DNA of 64,000 nucleotides from Prevotella sp. (GTDB lineage Bacteria; Bacteroidota; Bacteroidia; Bacteroidales; Bacteroidaceae). This document shows, piece by piece, positions 8,601 to 15,799 of the stretch. The notes under the pieces were generated by a model. The model was not told the origin of the DNA. It saw only the letters and a program-made list of their open reading frames with translations, and did no database searches. Each line of letters starts with the position of its first letter. The stretch's first letter is position 1. Location of the stretch: the NCBI GenBank assembly GCA_017458225.1, contig JAFTFX010000008.1, positions 1 to 64,000 of the forward strand, read 5' to 3'. A program made the translations under genes and the position numbers.

Positions 8601-8879
8601 ATGACCTCACTGGCCATGGTCATCGGTCTGCTGCCGATGATGTTCGCCAGCGGTGTAGGCAAGAACGGTAACCAGACGCTGGGTGCAGCTGCCGTAGGCG
8701 GCATGTTGATTGGTACAATGCTGCAGATTTTCATCGTGCCCGGCCTGTTCACCATCTTCCAGTCACTGCAGGAGAAGTTCCGCCCGATGAAGTTTGAAGG
8801 CGACGACGAGAACCCCGACGTGACTACCGAGCTGCAACAGTATGCAAACCGACCTGTGGAATATGAACTGCAAAAGTAG
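5622..8879 (+). CDS. RND multidrug efflux permease (AcrB/MexB, HAE1 type)
   Basis: A 1085-residue inner-membrane, proton-driven pump of full family length. It begins MTFTTFIKRPVLSTVISI, the typical first transmembrane helix. The proton relay is visible: paired Asp in the VVDDAIVVVEAV segment (about residues 404-405) and Lys at about 958 in LLAKNAILIVQF. Two large periplasmic regions separate helix 1 from 2 and helix 7 from 8. It is the second gene of an adaptor-pump-outer membrane factor operon. The last codons run into the first REP-like palindrome, whose flank begins at the stop codon. Confidence 0.97.
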   Translation: MTFTTFIKRPVLSTVISILIVILGFIGLASLPIEQYPDIAPPTVVVWTSYPGADAETVKNSVITPLEESINGVEGMDYMTSSASSGSAQISILFRQGLNADMCAVNVQNRVSQAQALLPAEVTQIGVTVMKRQTSQVLMYTLTSDGRYDDEFLTNYANINIVPALKRIQGVGDVQSPGVKTYSMRIWLKPDVMKQYNLMPTDISGVLAEQNIEAAPGTFGEQSNVAYEYAMRYTGRFKTPEEFGNIIISSDANGQTLKLKDVAKIELGGLQYSVSMKNNNLPSVMGMVQQVAGSNANQIAKDVKAELEEQAKLFPPGMYYKINYDVTEFLYASIEEVVFTLVFTLILVFLVIYVFLQDWRSTMIPLIAVPVSLIGTFFFLELFGFSINLLTLSALLLAIAIVVDDAIVVVEAVHAKLDQGYKSTLTASIDAMNEISGAIISITLVMASVFIPVSFIGGTSGTFYREFGVTMAVSIFISALNALTLSPALCAIFLKAHDKDGKKREMSMIDRFHASFNVAFNKTTERYKGAVEKLVRKPVTVIGSVVIGILVLVATMMTTKSGLVPDEDTGTIFCTISMPPATSVARTTQIINEVDSILGADPAIMSREQIQGYNFIAGAGSDQATFIIKLKPFSERQKGFFWKLSGLWQGDGIYRFFLNPYEANGVLAQIYIKTAHIKDASILAFAPPMIPGFSANSGVSLVMQDRTGGDLNKFFGIVQDYLKELNKRPEFQMAMTSYNPSYPQYMIHVDVAKCKQSGISPQTVLYTLQGYYGGLYASNFNAYGKLYRVMVQGSPDTRMTPESLKSVYVRTPKGMSPVEEFCRLERVYGPSNINRFNLFTSINVTATVADGYSSGEAIKAVQEVAAEVLPAGYTYDYSGLTREEAKASNTTWIIFLLCFMFIYLILSAQYESYILPLAVVLSVPFGLAGCFLFTMLFGHSNDIYMQISLIMLIGLLAKNAILIVQFALERRQTGMAISWAATLGAAARLRPILMTSLAMVIGLLPMMFASGVGKNGNQTLGAAAVGGMLIGTMLQIFIVPGLFTIFQSLQEKFRPMKFEGDDENPDVTTELQQYANRPVEYELQK

Positions 8880-8919
8880 AAGACTCTCCCCCAACCCCTC
8901 CCTGCGAGGGAGGGGAGAA
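8879..8919. repeat. REP-like palindrome, copy 1
   Basis: Core CCCCTCCCT / AGGGAGGGG at 8895-8903 and 8907-8915 with a 3-base loop, preceded by GAAGACTCTCCCCCAA. Copy 2 at 9033-9074 is the same element inverted, so the two could pair over about 35 bases. Confidence 0.8.
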
Positions 8920-8970
8920 GTTACTTTGGCAAACGGGAAATCACTAATAATAATGTAGAAAGTAACAAAT

Positions 8971-10437
8971 ATGATTTTTCAAACAATTAAACACAGCATA
9001 AAGGAGATCAAGACATCACTCGTAAGTCTAACCACTCCCCTCCCTCACAGGGAGGGGCTGGGGGTGAGTCTTCTCCTTTGTTTGATGTTAAGCAGTTGTG
9101 GCTTATACAACAAATATGAGCGTCCTGACGCAGTGAACACTCAGGGACTGATTCGCGACCTGACCAGCGACACCGACACCCTCGTCACCAACAGCGACGA
9201 CAACTTCGGCAACTTGCCTTGGCGCGAGGTGTTCACCGACCCGCAGCTGCAGAGCCTCATCGAGAAAGCGCTGGAGAACAACACCGATCTGCGCAATGCG
9301 GCACTGAACGTGAAGATGATGCAGTCGATGCTCACCGTATCGAAACTGGCTTTTCTGCCTTCGATAGGCATCGGCCCGCAAGGCACCATCAGCAAGGTGC
9401 AGATGGACGGTGCACAGACCTCGAAGACCTATCAGCTGCCCATCTCTGCATCGTGGAGCATCGACCTCTTCGGCAATCTGCTCTCGCAGAAACGTTCGGC
9501 ACAGATGCAACTGCTGGCCACCAAGGACTATCAGGTGGTGGTGCAGACCAACATCATCTGTGGTGTGGCCAACCTCTATTACACCCTGATGATGCTCGAC
9601 GAACAACTGGCCATCATCACCGATATGGAGGGACTGGTGAAAGAAACGTGGGACATGATGAAACTACAGATGGAACTGGGCCGTGCTCGCTCTACCAGCG
9701 TGCAGAGCGCCGAGGCCAGCTACTACGGTGTGCAGGCACAGAAGGCAGCCATCAAACAGCAGATTCGCGAAATGGAAAATTCCATGTCGCTGCTGCTGAA
9801 CGAGGCCGGACACCAGATTGCGCGCGGACAGTTCTACAACCAGTCGCTGCCCCAGAACTTTGCAACGGGCGTTGGCATTCAGCTGCTCTCCAACCGTGCC
9901 GACGTGCACGCTGCCGAAATGGCGCTGGCACAGTGCTTCTATGACACGCAGACGGCCCGTTCGCGCTTCTATCCCAACATCACCATCACAGGCACGGCCA
10001 TGTTCACCAACTCGCTGGGCACACAGATTGTGAACCCCGGCAAGTGGATTCTCTCAGCCGTAGGCTCACTGACGCAGCCCATCTTCCAGCACGGACAGAT
10101 TGTGGCCGGTCTGAAAGTGGCCAAGGCTCAACAGGAGCAGGCTCTGAACAGCTTCCAGCAAGCCATTCTGAAAGCCGGCAACGAGGTATCGAACGCACTG
10201 GTGGCCTATAACACCTGCGACGAGAAGAGCCAGCTGGACGAAAAGCAAGTGAAGCTCTACGAACAGTACGTAGAGGACACCCGTCAGTTGTACACCTCGA
10301 AAGGCAGCAGCTATCTGGAGGTCATCCAGGCACAGTCCAGTCTGCTGAACGCCCGCATCTCGAAGGTGCAGGACGACTTCTCGAAGATGCAGGCCGTGGT
10401 GAACCTGTACCAGGCACTGGGAGGAGGAAGTAAGTAG
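8971..10437 (+). CDS. TolC/OprM-type outer membrane efflux lipoprotein (NodT family)
   Basis: A 488-residue outer-membrane factor. Two repeated helical-barrel halves are visible, with segments such as NLPWREVFTDPQLQSLIEKAL near the start and a second copy of the family pattern from about residue 300. A lipobox LSSC places the modified Cys at residue 43, unusually far from the start. Residues 21-34 (including PLPHREGLG) are encoded by REP-like copy 2, so the N-terminal region has been lengthened by the repeat. No ATG lies closer to a suitable hydrophobic stretch. It completes the tripartite pump encoded upstream. Confidence 0.93.
   Translation: MIFQTIKHSIKEIKTSLVSLTTPLPHREGLGVSLLLCLMLSSCGLYNKYERPDAVNTQGLIRDLTSDTDTLVTNSDDNFGNLPWREVFTDPQLQSLIEKALENNTDLRNAALNVKMMQSMLTVSKLAFLPSIGIGPQGTISKVQMDGAQTSKTYQLPISASWSIDLFGNLLSQKRSAQMQLLATKDYQVVVQTNIICGVANLYYTLMMLDEQLAIITDMEGLVKETWDMMKLQMELGRARSTSVQSAEASYYGVQAQKAAIKQQIREMENSMSLLLNEAGHQIARGQFYNQSLPQNFATGVGIQLLSNRADVHAAEMALAQCFYDTQTARSRFYPNITITGTAMFTNSLGTQIVNPGKWILSAVGSLTQPIFQHGQIVAGLKVAKAQQEQALNSFQQAILKAGNEVSNALVAYNTCDEKSQLDEKQVKLYEQYVEDTRQLYTSKGSSYLEVIQAQSSLLNARISKVQDDFSKMQAVVNLYQALGGGSK
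9033..9074. repeat. REP-like palindrome, copy 2 (inside a CDS)
   Basis: CCCCTCCCT / AGGGAGGGG at 9037-9045 and 9049-9057, followed by CTGGGGGTGAGTCTTCT. It is the inverted counterpart of copy 1 and encodes PLPHREGLG in the signal-peptide region of the outer membrane factor. Confidence 0.8.
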
Positions 10438-10477
10438 AAGACCCACCCCTAACCCCTCCCTGTGAGGGAGGGGAATA
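10437..10477. repeat. REP-like palindrome, copy 3
   Basis: CCCCTCCCT / AGGGAGGGG at 10453-10461 and 10465-10473, with the same GAAGACCCACCCCTAA flank as copy 1. It begins at the stop codon of the outer membrane factor gene. Confidence 0.8.
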
Positions 10478-10502
10478 GTTACAAAAACCAATAGAAAGTT
10501 AT

Positions 10503-11342
10503 ATGAGTATTATGCAAGATAGCAAACTATCTACTTCCCTCCCTCACAGGGAGGGGCAGGGGGGAGGGTCTGACATTTCCCCCAGAGCTGAGATATCGCC
10601 CAATGCGAAAATCGGCAATAACTGTAAGATATTCCCCTTCGTCTATATTGAGGACGACGTGGTGATTGGCGATAACTGCATCATCTTCCCCTTCGTCAGC
10701 ATCCTGAGCGGCACCCGTATGGGCAGTCGCAACAAGGTGCACCAGGGCTCGGTGATCGGTGCACTGCCGCAAGACTTCAACTTCCGTGGCGAGAAGTCGG
10801 AGTGCATCATCGGCAATAACAACATCATCCGTGAGAATGTGGTCATCAACCGCGCTACCCACACCGGCGGCCAGACCGTCATCGGCGACAACAATGTGCT
10901 GATGGAGGGCTCGCACATCTCACACGACACGAAGGTAGACAACGACTGTGTGTTCGGCTACGGCACGAAGATTGCCGGCGACTGCGAGATTGGCCATGGT
11001 GTCATCTTCTCGTCGTCGGTCATCGAGAATGCCAACACCCGTGTGGGTGCAGGCGCTATGATTCAGGCCGGCACCACATTCTCAAAGGACGTTCCTCCTT
11101 ATATTATATGCAGCAAGCGCTCGGAATATGGTGGTGTGAACTTCACGATGGGCCGCAGCTATGGCGTAGACGAGAAGACGCTGAAGCACATTGCCAATGC
11201 CTATCGTCTGGTCTACCTGAGCAACACGTCGCTCTTCGATGCCGTGAAGCAGATAGAAGAGCAGGTGCCCGACGGCCCTGAGATCCGCAACATCATCCAG
11301 TTCCTGCGAGCTACGAAACTGGGAGTCATCGGAAAGAAATAA
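10503..11342 (+). CDS. LpxA-like acyl-ACP--UDP-sugar O-acyltransferase
   Basis: A 279-residue left-handed beta-helix acyltransferase. Hexapeptide repeats (AKIGNN, VVIGDN and similar) run from about residue 28 to 190. SHISHDTKV carries the His expected at the LpxA catalytic position, and AGTTFSKDVPPYI matches the end of the helix. A helical C-terminal domain follows. LpxA transfers a hydroxyacyl chain to UDP-GlcNAc in lipid A synthesis; this may be a paralogue of the main LpxA, and specificity is not known. Residues 11-24 (SLPHREGQG) are encoded by REP-like copy 4. It follows the efflux genes in the same direction with no visible promoter. Confidence 0.88.
   Translation: MSIMQDSKLSTSLPHREGQGGGSDISPRAEISPNAKIGNNCKIFPFVYIEDDVVIGDNCIIFPFVSILSGTRMGSRNKVHQGSVIGALPQDFNFRGEKSECIIGNNNIIRENVVINRATHTGGQTVIGDNNVLMEGSHISHDTKVDNDCVFGYGTKIAGDCEIGHGVIFSSSVIENANTRVGAGAMIQAGTTFSKDVPPYIICSKRSEYGGVNFTMGRSYGVDEKTLKHIANAYRLVYLSNTSLFDAVKQIEEQVPDGPEIRNIIQFLRATKLGVIGKK
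10534..10573. repeat. REP-like palindrome, copy 4 (inside a CDS)
   Basis: CCCTCCCT / AGGGAGGG at 10537-10544 and 10548-10555, followed by GCAGGGGGGAGGGTCTGAC. It is inverted relative to copy 3 and encodes SLPHREGQG near the N-terminus of the acyltransferase. Confidence 0.75.
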
Positions 11343-11386
11343 GGAAGACAGCACAACCTTTTTCGACAACGTCTGAAAAAGAATGC

Positions 11387-12265
11387 CTACAAGAGGCCGT
11401 ACCTTTGCAACAGGGCGGCCTCTTTTTCTTTTGTATCCGCCAGAAAACGCCTATACTCCTCGCTTTCCGGATTAAACGGGCGATGGGCCAGTGCCTCCTT
11501 GACAGGCTTCCACTCCTGCAAGAACCGTCGGGCGGCAGGCGAGAAATAATGCTCCACCAACTGCTGCCAGATGTATTCCACTGCCTGAGCCGAGGGATGC
11601 AGCATGTCGTCCTTATAGAAACGATAGTCGCGGAGCTCGTCGAGCACAATCTCATAGGCAGGGAAGTAGGTAATCTCAGAAGAAGGATGGTTGGCAAGTC
11701 TCTCACAATCTTCCACGATGAGCTTCTTTACAGCCAACTGCAAGACAGCCTTCGACAGCTGACTTTCGTGGAAGCCATACTTCTGATAGCGAATGGGACT
11801 GACGGTGACGACGACTTTCACGTCGGGACGATAGTTTCGCAACAGTCTGACCGCCCTGCGCAGATAGTCGGTACACTCGTCAATGGTAAGTTCCTGTTCA
11901 TCAAACAAACGCTGGGGCCGCTTCTGGCAGTTGTCTACAATCTCGCCAGTCTCCTTCAGCCGATAGACATGATTGGTTCCCAACGTGATGAAGACCACCA
12001 ACTCGCGCTGATGCCCTTCAACAGCGGCCGGTTCTGACGGTTCCTTCTGCAGTTGTTCCTTGCAATAGCGCTCAACGGTGTGCAGCACCGAGGCAGGGTT
12101 GTACATCGTGCCGTAGGGATTGACCGTTGCCCGGAAACGTTCCTCGCAGAAACGCTGTCCTATGCTATCGGCAAAACAACTGCCCACAAAGAGCATCTCC
12201 TCAAGCGGCTCTATCTGAAACGAGGGCCTGTCAATCTCAACAGGGGTTCTAAACTTGATGGCCAT
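11387..12265 (-). CDS. GSCFA domain protein
   Basis: A 292-residue protein with the defining motif FVGSCFADSIG (GSCFA at residues 28-32). A later YKDDMLHPSAQAVEYI supplies the Asp-x-x-x-His pattern of SGNH/GDSL-like hydrolases, so a Ser-based esterase or acyl hydrolase activity is plausible; the substrate is unknown. There is no signal peptide, so it is probably cytoplasmic. It is convergent with the acyltransferase and downstream of the PDDEXK gene on the same strand. Length is typical. Confidence 0.88.
   Translation of the reverse strand: MAIKFRTPVEIDRPSFQIEPLEEMLFVGSCFADSIGQRFCEERFRATVNPYGTMYNPASVLHTVERYCKEQLQKEPSEPAAVEGHQRELVVFITLGTNHVYRLKETGEIVDNCQKRPQRLFDEQELTIDECTDYLRRAVRLLRNYRPDVKVVVTVSPIRYQKYGFHESQLSKAVLQLAVKKLIVEDCERLANHPSSEITYFPAYEIVLDELRDYRFYKDDMLHPSAQAVEYIWQQLVEHYFSPAARRFLQEWKPVKEALAHRPFNPESEEYRRFLADTKEKEAALLQRYGLL
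11391..11430 (+). terminator. rho-independent terminator after the acyltransferase
   Basis: AAGAGGCCG (11391-11399) pairs with CGGCCTCTT (11416-11424), followed by TTTCTTTT. It ends the efflux/acyltransferase unit and lies inside the last codons of the convergent GSCFA gene. Confidence 0.75.
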
Positions 12266-12361
12266 AATATCCTGATATTCACGCTTTTTGCTGTCCTATA
12301 TTGGCTCTGCAGTTCACTCATTGTATCTTTTTTTCTTTCTCTTCCATCTTGCAGTTTTCTT

Positions 12362-13405
12362 TTAGCCATTTTGCAATTCAAAAATTGCTTTTTGCTTTTC
12401 GATCTCCCTCTGCAATTCCTCTTGTGAAGGTAAGAATGTCAGGTATTTAGAAGCAAATAGCTGTTTGCTGTCGTGAAGAACGGAGTAGCGTGCGATATCC
12501 TCACTTGTCTCAGAACATAGTAAAAGCCCAATAGTTGGATTATCACCCTCAGTACGCTTCAAATCATCAAACATTCGCACATACATATCCATCTGCCCAA
12601 CATCCTGATGAGTAACTTTCTTCGTCTTTAGGTCTATCAGCACATAACATTTCAATACAACATTATAGAAAACAAGGTCTATAAAGAAGTCTCCGGCATC
12701 AGTCTTTATGTGGTATTGCTCATACATAAAGGCGAAGCCACGTCCCAATTCCAGTAAGAATGCTCTTAGATGCTTGATGATAGCTTTCTCCAGTTCACTC
12801 TCTGTAAAATCAGTGTTTGACGGCAATTGCAGGAACTCCGCCACAACGGGGTCTTTCATGAACTGACGCGCATCTTCCTGTAAAGGAGCCGTCAGTTGCT
12901 GCATCTCAGCAATCACTGTCTCTTTCTTTGGCGATTGCAGCAAGCGATGGTAATATTGGGAACCAACATTTCGGGCTAATGTGCGTACACTCCACATTTC
13001 GCGAGATGCCTCCTTTACGTACCAGTAACGGGCATCATCGCTTGTGACGGAAAGAAGGGTCCGAAAGTGTGTCCATGTAAGATTTGGCACTCGCGAGTAC
13101 CAAATCTCTAAATCGTTGAAACACAGATAGAACTGCCGATAGGCCCGTAAATCACGAGAAGTATATCCTTTAGCATATGTTCTGCACAAATTCTCAGAAA
13201 GCATATTGATGATTTGAGCACCATACTCAGCCCTTCGCTCTCCTTGTTGTTCCTCTTCTACAATACGTCTCCCTACTTGCCAATAAGTGAGAACAGTTAT
13301 CGCATTGGTATTTTGATATGCCTTTCGCAACCCACTCTCAACAATGCTCCTTACATCATTGATAAGAGTCGACATCGTCGTCTGTATCGTTTTGCCCTCT
13401 TCCAT
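12362..13405 (-). CDS. YhcG-type PDDEXK nuclease domain protein (DUF1016)
   Basis: A 347-residue protein. The N-terminal DUF1016 part contains LTYWQVGRRIVEEEQ and YTSRDLRAYRQFY; the C-terminal PDDEXK part contains GDFFIDLVFYN and YVLIDLKTKK, giving the catalytic Asp and D-x-K residues. Members are associated with phage resistance or DNA repair, but their exact role is unsettled. I start at 13405 because the upstream ATG at 13429 falls inside the -7 promoter element. An XRE-regulator remnant and a small exported protein lie upstream on the same strand. Confidence 0.85.
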   Translation of the reverse strand: MEEGKTIQTTMSTLINDVRSIVESGLRKAYQNTNAITVLTYWQVGRRIVEEEQQGERRAEYGAQIINMLSENLCRTYAKGYTSRDLRAYRQFYLCFNDLEIWYSRVPNLTWTHFRTLLSVTSDDARYWYVKEASREMWSVRTLARNVGSQYYHRLLQSPKKETVIAEMQQLTAPLQEDARQFMKDPVVAEFLQLPSNTDFTESELEKAIIKHLRAFLLELGRGFAFMYEQYHIKTDAGDFFIDLVFYNVVLKCYVLIDLKTKKVTHQDVGQMDMYVRMFDDLKRTEGDNPTIGLLLCSETSEDIARYSVLHDSKQLFASKYLTFLPSQEELQREIEKQKAIFELQNG

Positions 13406-13426
13406 ATCATTTTTCTTTTTCGTTTG

Positions 13427-13434
13427 CAAAGTTA
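13427..13434 (-). promoter_or_regulatory. -7 element of YhcG-type gene
   Basis: TAACTTTG on the minus strand, 21 bases upstream of the ATG at 13405. It excludes the ATG at 13429 as a start. Confidence 0.6.
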
Positions 13435-13474
13435 CATGTTTTATTTTAAAAAAGCGGTTCGCAATATGCCTTAT

Positions 13475-13897
13475 TTACTTTTTCTGCTTATTGTAATCCT
13501 CTTTTGTCATAATTCCCTCTCGCGCCTTTTCAAAGCTCTCTGCATCTTTGTAGAATATCCAATGTATAATGGGCGAGCCACCATACAACGAAGAATATGC
13601 CTGTTGGAATTTCCATCCCCGATCAACCATATAATTTGCAGCATCAACCATGCTGTTAAATTCTATCTCTTTTCCCTCTTCATCTACAAATTTCAACTTG
13701 CTTCTCAAGTCACCCCATGCATTGTAAGACTGACTGTTGCCAAAATCAAAGATGATTTTCAAACCTGATGACAGGCTCTTTTCTATTCCTTTAACCTCAC
13801 AATAATACCGATGACTCTGTGCGGAAGCTCCCAGAGAAATCATTAATATAAATACAAACATTAGTTCGTTCCAACGGTCAAATCCAAATTTTAGCAT
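13475..13897 (-). CDS. small exported protein, unknown function
   Basis: A 140-residue protein with an N-terminal hydrophobic segment ending GASAQS, a probable signal peptide cleaved near residue 27. The mature part starts HRYYCEVKG and contains LSSGLKIIFDFG, then NSMVDAANYMVDRGWKFQQAYSS, a pattern I associate with short uncharacterised Bacteroidales proteins. A shorter start at 13861 would lack positive charge before the hydrophobic stretch. No catalytic motif is visible, and no promoter was recognised upstream. Confidence 0.65.
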   Translation of the reverse strand: MLKFGFDRWNELMFVFILMISLGASAQSHRYYCEVKGIEKSLSSGLKIIFDFGNSQSYNAWGDLRSKLKFVDEEGKEIEFNSMVDAANYMVDRGWKFQQAYSSLYGGSPIIHWIFYKDAESFEKAREGIMTKEDYNKQKK

Positions 13898-13923
13898 GTT
13901 TTCTATATCTTGTATGTCATCAT

Positions 13924-14022
13924 TTAGCGTCGATGGGTTGTCGCAATCAGATTAGTCTTTTCCTGTTCAGCAAGGACTGCACGTAGACGGTTTAATGCTT
14001 CATTCTTTCCAACATTTGCCAT
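13924..14022 (-). pseudogene. 5' remnant of an XRE-family (Cro/CI HTH) regulator
   Basis: A 32-codon reading frame encodes MANVGKNEALNRLRAVLAEQ and then EKTN before diverging and stopping. NRLRxVLAExxKTN is the first helix of many short Bacteroidales XRE regulators, whose HTH normally continues with WLAEQLGK. The recognition helix and the rest are missing, so this looks like a truncated regulator. The remainder of the 13898-14279 gap is AT-rich with no other gene seen. Confidence 0.5.
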
Positions 14023-14249
14023 AAAATGTTCAGTATTTAAGTGCAAATATACACAAAATATCTGATTCTACATAATTAAAAGAAGGAAAGCTGTAGTTTT
14101 TTTCTATGGTAGCCTAACCCCTTCACCAATCCTCCCATTTTTGCGTTTCCCTCAATTTTGAACTTCCTCGTATTTCCCCGTTTTGCCTTTATTTCAGACC
14201 GAATTGCGTTAATCTTCCAAAATCCCTCGTTAGTTACAAGCTTTTTTCG

Positions 14250-14257
14250 TATCTTTG
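14250..14257 (+). promoter_or_regulatory. -7 element of sugar symporter gene
   Basis: TATCTTTG, 22 bases upstream of the ATG at 14280. No convincing -33 element. Confidence 0.6.
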
Positions 14258-14279
14258 CGACCAAATAACCTAAGAAAAA

Positions 14280-15629
14280 ATGCTGAAGCAACCTTTTAAG
14301 TTCACTCTGAACACCAACGACCTGCTCAAAAAAGACGGGGTCAGCTATCTGATTCCGTTCATACTCATCACCCTGTGCTTTGCCCTATGGGGCTTTGCCA
14401 ACGACACCACCGGCCCCATCGTGAAAGCCTTCTCCAAGATTTTCCGCATGAACGTGACCGAAGGTTCGATGGTTCAGGTGGCCTACTTCCTGGGCTATTT
14501 CTCCATGACGCTGCCGGCCGCCTATTTCATTCAGCGCTATTCGTTCAAGGCTGGCGTGCTGTTGGGCCTGTCGCTATTTGCCGTCGGTGCGCTGATGTTC
14601 ATACCGGCACGGTCGTTTGGCTACTATACGCCGTTCCTCGTGGCTTATTTTATCTCCACATGCGGTCTGTCGTTCTTGGAGACAAGCAGCAGCCCCTATA
14701 TCTACTGCATGGGACCGGAAGAGACGGCCACGCAACGACTGAACCTGGCTCAGGCATTCAACTCCATCGGTGCATTCATCGGCATGTTCATTGCCAAAGA
14801 CCTTGTGCAGGCACGCATGAACCCCATGACCTCAGCACAGCGCTTCGAGCTGACATCGGCGCAATTCGACATTATCAAAGAACATGACCTGAGCATCGTC
14901 ATCCAGCCCTACATACTGATGGGAGCATTCTGCATACTGCTGCTGGTCATCATCCGTATCACGAAGATGCCGGTGGCCAGCAACACCCCCGAGAAGAGCA
15001 TCCTGATGACCATTCGCGAACTGATGACCTTCAAGAACTATCGCGAGGGTGTGGTGGCCCAGTTCTTCTACATTGGTGCACAGGTTACGTGCTGGACCTT
15101 CATCATCCAGTATGGCACACATATCTTCATGGCTGAAGGCATGGCTGAGAAAGAAGCCGAGATCATGTCGCAGAACTACAACATCCTGGCAATGGCCTTC
15201 TTCACCGTGAGTCGTTTTGTCTGCACATTCTTCCTGCGCTACATTCCGGCAGGCCGCCTGCTCTGCATCCTGGCCATCTGCGCCATCGCCTTTACGGGCG
15301 GTGTCATCTTCTTCCCCGACCGCAACGGCATCTATTGTCTGGTGGCAGTCTCGGCCTGCATGTCGCTGATGTTCCCCACCATCTACGGTGTGGCACTCCA
15401 CGGACTGGGCAGCAAGGTGAAAGTGGCTGGTGCCGGTCTGATCATGGCCATCATCGGCGGCTCTGTTCTGCCACCGGTTCAGGCACTGATCATCGACACG
15501 AACATCACGTTTCTGGGTATTCCTTCAGTCAACCTGTCGTTCCTGATTCCGCTCATCTGCTTTGTCGTCATCGCAATCTACGGACACAGGTCGTACGTCA
15601 GACAGTACATCTGGAAAATCGACGAATAA
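14280..15629 (+). CDS. FucP-like sugar:proton symporter (MFS)
   Basis: A 449-residue polytopic membrane protein with about twelve hydrophobic segments. FALWGFANDTTGPIVKAFSKIF in helix 1 and LNLAQAFNSIGAFIGMF in the middle are characteristic of the FucP/NagP/GluP sugar branch. FucP imports L-fucose with protons; the substrate here could be fucose, galactose or another hexose. No catabolic genes are adjacent. It ends just before the 22-bp repeat locus and is convergent with the YfhO gene. The start is supported by the promoter and homology beginning near residue 17. Confidence 0.88.
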   Translation: MLKQPFKFTLNTNDLLKKDGVSYLIPFILITLCFALWGFANDTTGPIVKAFSKIFRMNVTEGSMVQVAYFLGYFSMTLPAAYFIQRYSFKAGVLLGLSLFAVGALMFIPARSFGYYTPFLVAYFISTCGLSFLETSSSPYIYCMGPEETATQRLNLAQAFNSIGAFIGMFIAKDLVQARMNPMTSAQRFELTSAQFDIIKEHDLSIVIQPYILMGAFCILLLVIIRITKMPVASNTPEKSILMTIRELMTFKNYREGVVAQFFYIGAQVTCWTFIIQYGTHIFMAEGMAEKEAEIMSQNYNILAMAFFTVSRFVCTFFLRYIPAGRLLCILAICAIAFTGGVIFFPDRNGIYCLVAVSACMSLMFPTIYGVALHGLGSKVKVAGAGLIMAIIGGSVLPPVQALIIDTNITFLGIPSVNLSFLIPLICFVVIAIYGHRSYVRQYIWKIDE

Positions 15630-15641
15630 TTTTTTGCGGTT

Positions 15642-15799
15642 TTTGCATACACTGCTGTCACTAAAGGCAGTATGCGGGGTCAGCTGTGATGCGGTGAAAC
15701 AAGCGTCAGTTTTCGCTCTGATTAACGTCAGTTTTCGCTCTAATTAATATCTTATCTCGCTCTGATTAATATTTAACCAGAGCGAGATATGACGTTAAT
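15642..15799. repeat. repeat locus A: 21-bp motif plus 22-bp units
   Basis: TTTGCATACACTGCTGTCAC (plus T) lies at 15642-15662. From 15699 come 22-bp units at 15699-15720, 15721-15742, 15743-15764 and 15765-15786, mostly ending CGCTCTG or CGCTCTA, and one inverted unit at 15778-15799 that contains the YfhO stop codon. It belongs to the same family as the loci at 43894-44122 and 59304-59561. Confidence 0.8.
15753..15789. terminator. bidirectional terminator-like hairpin made of repeat units
   Basis: TATCTCGCTCTG (15753-15764) pairs perfectly with CAGAGCGAGATA (15778-15789) between convergent genes. There is no long T-tract. It is created by head-to-head 22-bp units. Confidence 0.5.

Noticed and set aside
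12203-12368. Small minus-strand frame beginning MAKRKLQDGRERKKDTMSEL
   Set aside because: It overlaps the YhcG-type stop and the GSCFA start, has no family resemblance and no promoter.
14076-14291. 71-codon minus-strand frame before the sugar symporter
   Set aside because: It reads through the symporter promoter and start codon, and resembles nothing known.
15699-15799. Integron-type attC site
   Set aside because: Arrays lack the R and L box arrangement and there is no integrase or cassette structure.
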